From Methanosarcinales archaeon (GTDB taxonomy: Archaea > Halobacteriota > Methanosarcinia > Methanosarcinales > Methanogasteraceae), in the NCBI GenBank assembly GCA_030672605.1, contig DAOVGE010000133.1, positions 1-7,249 on the forward strand: a stretch of 7,249 nt of DNA, in the 5' to 3' direction. The notes beneath the pieces were generated by a model. That model was given only the letters and a program-made list of their open reading frames with translations. It did not search any database and was not told where the DNA came from. Positions 6,655 to 7,249 of this stretch are shown piece by piece; the first letter of the stretch is position 1; each line of letters opens with the position of its first letter. The translations under genes and the position numbers were made by a program.

Positions 6655-7248
6655 ATGGTCGAGCTTGAAAATCTTGAAACATTGAAGGGGATGGGGGATA
6701 ACAGCGCAGCAATGGTTATGGAGTCGCTTTCTGAGATGCTTTGCATGGAAGTTGAGATGGATGTCTCAGCCGTTCATGTGGATACAATCAAGAGCATTCC
6801 GGAGGTCCTTGAACTGCCTGATGGTGTGATTGTTGGGGCTTCTGTGGGATTTTCCGGAGATATTGCCGGAACAGTGCTCACGATTCTCTCGGTTGAGAGC
6901 GCGCGCAAGATGGCTGACATCCTGCTCGCGGGAATGGATGGGGAGGAGCCAACAGGCGTTTTAACCGAGATGCAGGAGTCTGCTATACTTGAGATCGGAA
7001 ACATCCTGACATCACCGTTCATCGATGTGATGGCAGAGGCTACATCCATGGTGTTGACGCAGAGTCCGCCATCGATTGCGTGTGACGCGCTGAGCGCTCT
7101 GATCGATCAGTCTATGGACGGGTCTCAGACAAGCGATGTTGCAATCGTCTTCAACAGCGCGCTGCATGTCGTGAATCAGGACATCGATTGCAACATCCTG
7201 ATGCTGCCGGATCCTGACAAGATCGAGCTGTTATTCAAGAGTCTGTAG
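6655..7248 (+). CDS. cheC: CheC, CheY-P phosphatase, second paralogue
   Basis: This 197-residue paralogue of the preceding gene is about half identical to it by eye, with shared blocks such as MESLSEM, EIGNI, LTQSPP, VVFNSA-type and LPDPDK. It is expected to act as a CheY-P phosphatase and CheD partner. The second active-site motif is intact (SAILEIGN with Pro 23 residues after its Asn), while the first is degenerate (K-G-M-G-D at 11-15 in place of K-E-I-G-N), the same loss as in its neighbour. A ribosome binding site (GGAGTGA, 6645-6651) overlaps the cheC1 stop and lies 3 nt before ATG 6655. It stops at TAG one base before the window ends, so what follows is unseen. Tandem duplication within the operon is the simplest origin. 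Confidence 0.92.
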   Translation: MVELENLETLKGMGDNSAAMVMESLSEMLCMEVEMDVSAVHVDTIKSIPEVLELPDGVIVGASVGFSGDIAGTVLTILSVESARKMADILLAGMDGEEPTGVLTEMQESAILEIGNILTSPFIDVMAEATSMVLTQSPPSIACDALSALIDQSMDGSQTSDVAIVFNSALHVVNQDIDCNILMLPDPDKIELLFKSL

Positions 7249-7249
7249 C

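Overview
The window carries one plus-strand gene cluster of eight tightly packed genes for archaeal chemotaxis signal transduction: cheB, cheA, cheD, cheR, cheF, cheY and two tandem cheC paralogues. The source is an archaeon, most likely a euryarchaeon of the Methanomicrobia/Archaeoglobi kind. The main reason is CheF (DUF439), an archaea-specific adaptor protein. Ribosome binding sites that match the archaeal 16S 3' end (for example AGGTGAT before cheR) and archaeal-style BRE/TATA-like boxes ahead of cheB and cheA agree with this. The species cannot be resolved from this sequence.

Layout. Positions 1-246 are non-coding. They begin with four tandem 8-bp CGCAAAG-type units (19-50), which face an imperfect inverted copy (64-80). 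Two weak TATA-like candidates and a GGGGTGA ribosome binding site lead into the TTG start of cheB (247). A 38-nt gap with a possible internal promoter separates cheB from cheA (ATG at 1296). From cheA on, the spacing is 3 nt (A-D), 1 nt (D-R), 4 nt (R-F), about 21 nt (F-Y), 2 nt (Y-C1) and 3 nt (C1-C2), so co-transcription and translational coupling are likely. The window ends one base after the cheC2 stop, so the downstream end of the operon is not visible. No cheW, receptor (MCP) or archaellum gene is present.

How the genes work together. Receptor-coupled CheA autophosphorylates on His46 and passes phosphate to CheY and CheB. CheR methylates and CheB demethylates receptor glutamates, and CheD deamidates receptor glutamines. 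The CheC proteins dephosphorylate CheY-P and bind CheD. CheF couples CheY to the archaellum motor. All key catalytic residues are intact except the first of the two active-site motifs in both CheC copies.

Points worth a second look: cheY has no canonical start codon at the place where homology and the ribosome binding site put its start (an ATC sits there). cheY is also in the same frame as cheF, separated by a single TAG. Both CheC copies keep only one phosphatase site. A run of eight G lies in the glycine linker of CheF. Otherwise this is a recognisable archaeal che operon, and I see no evidence of an undescribed system.
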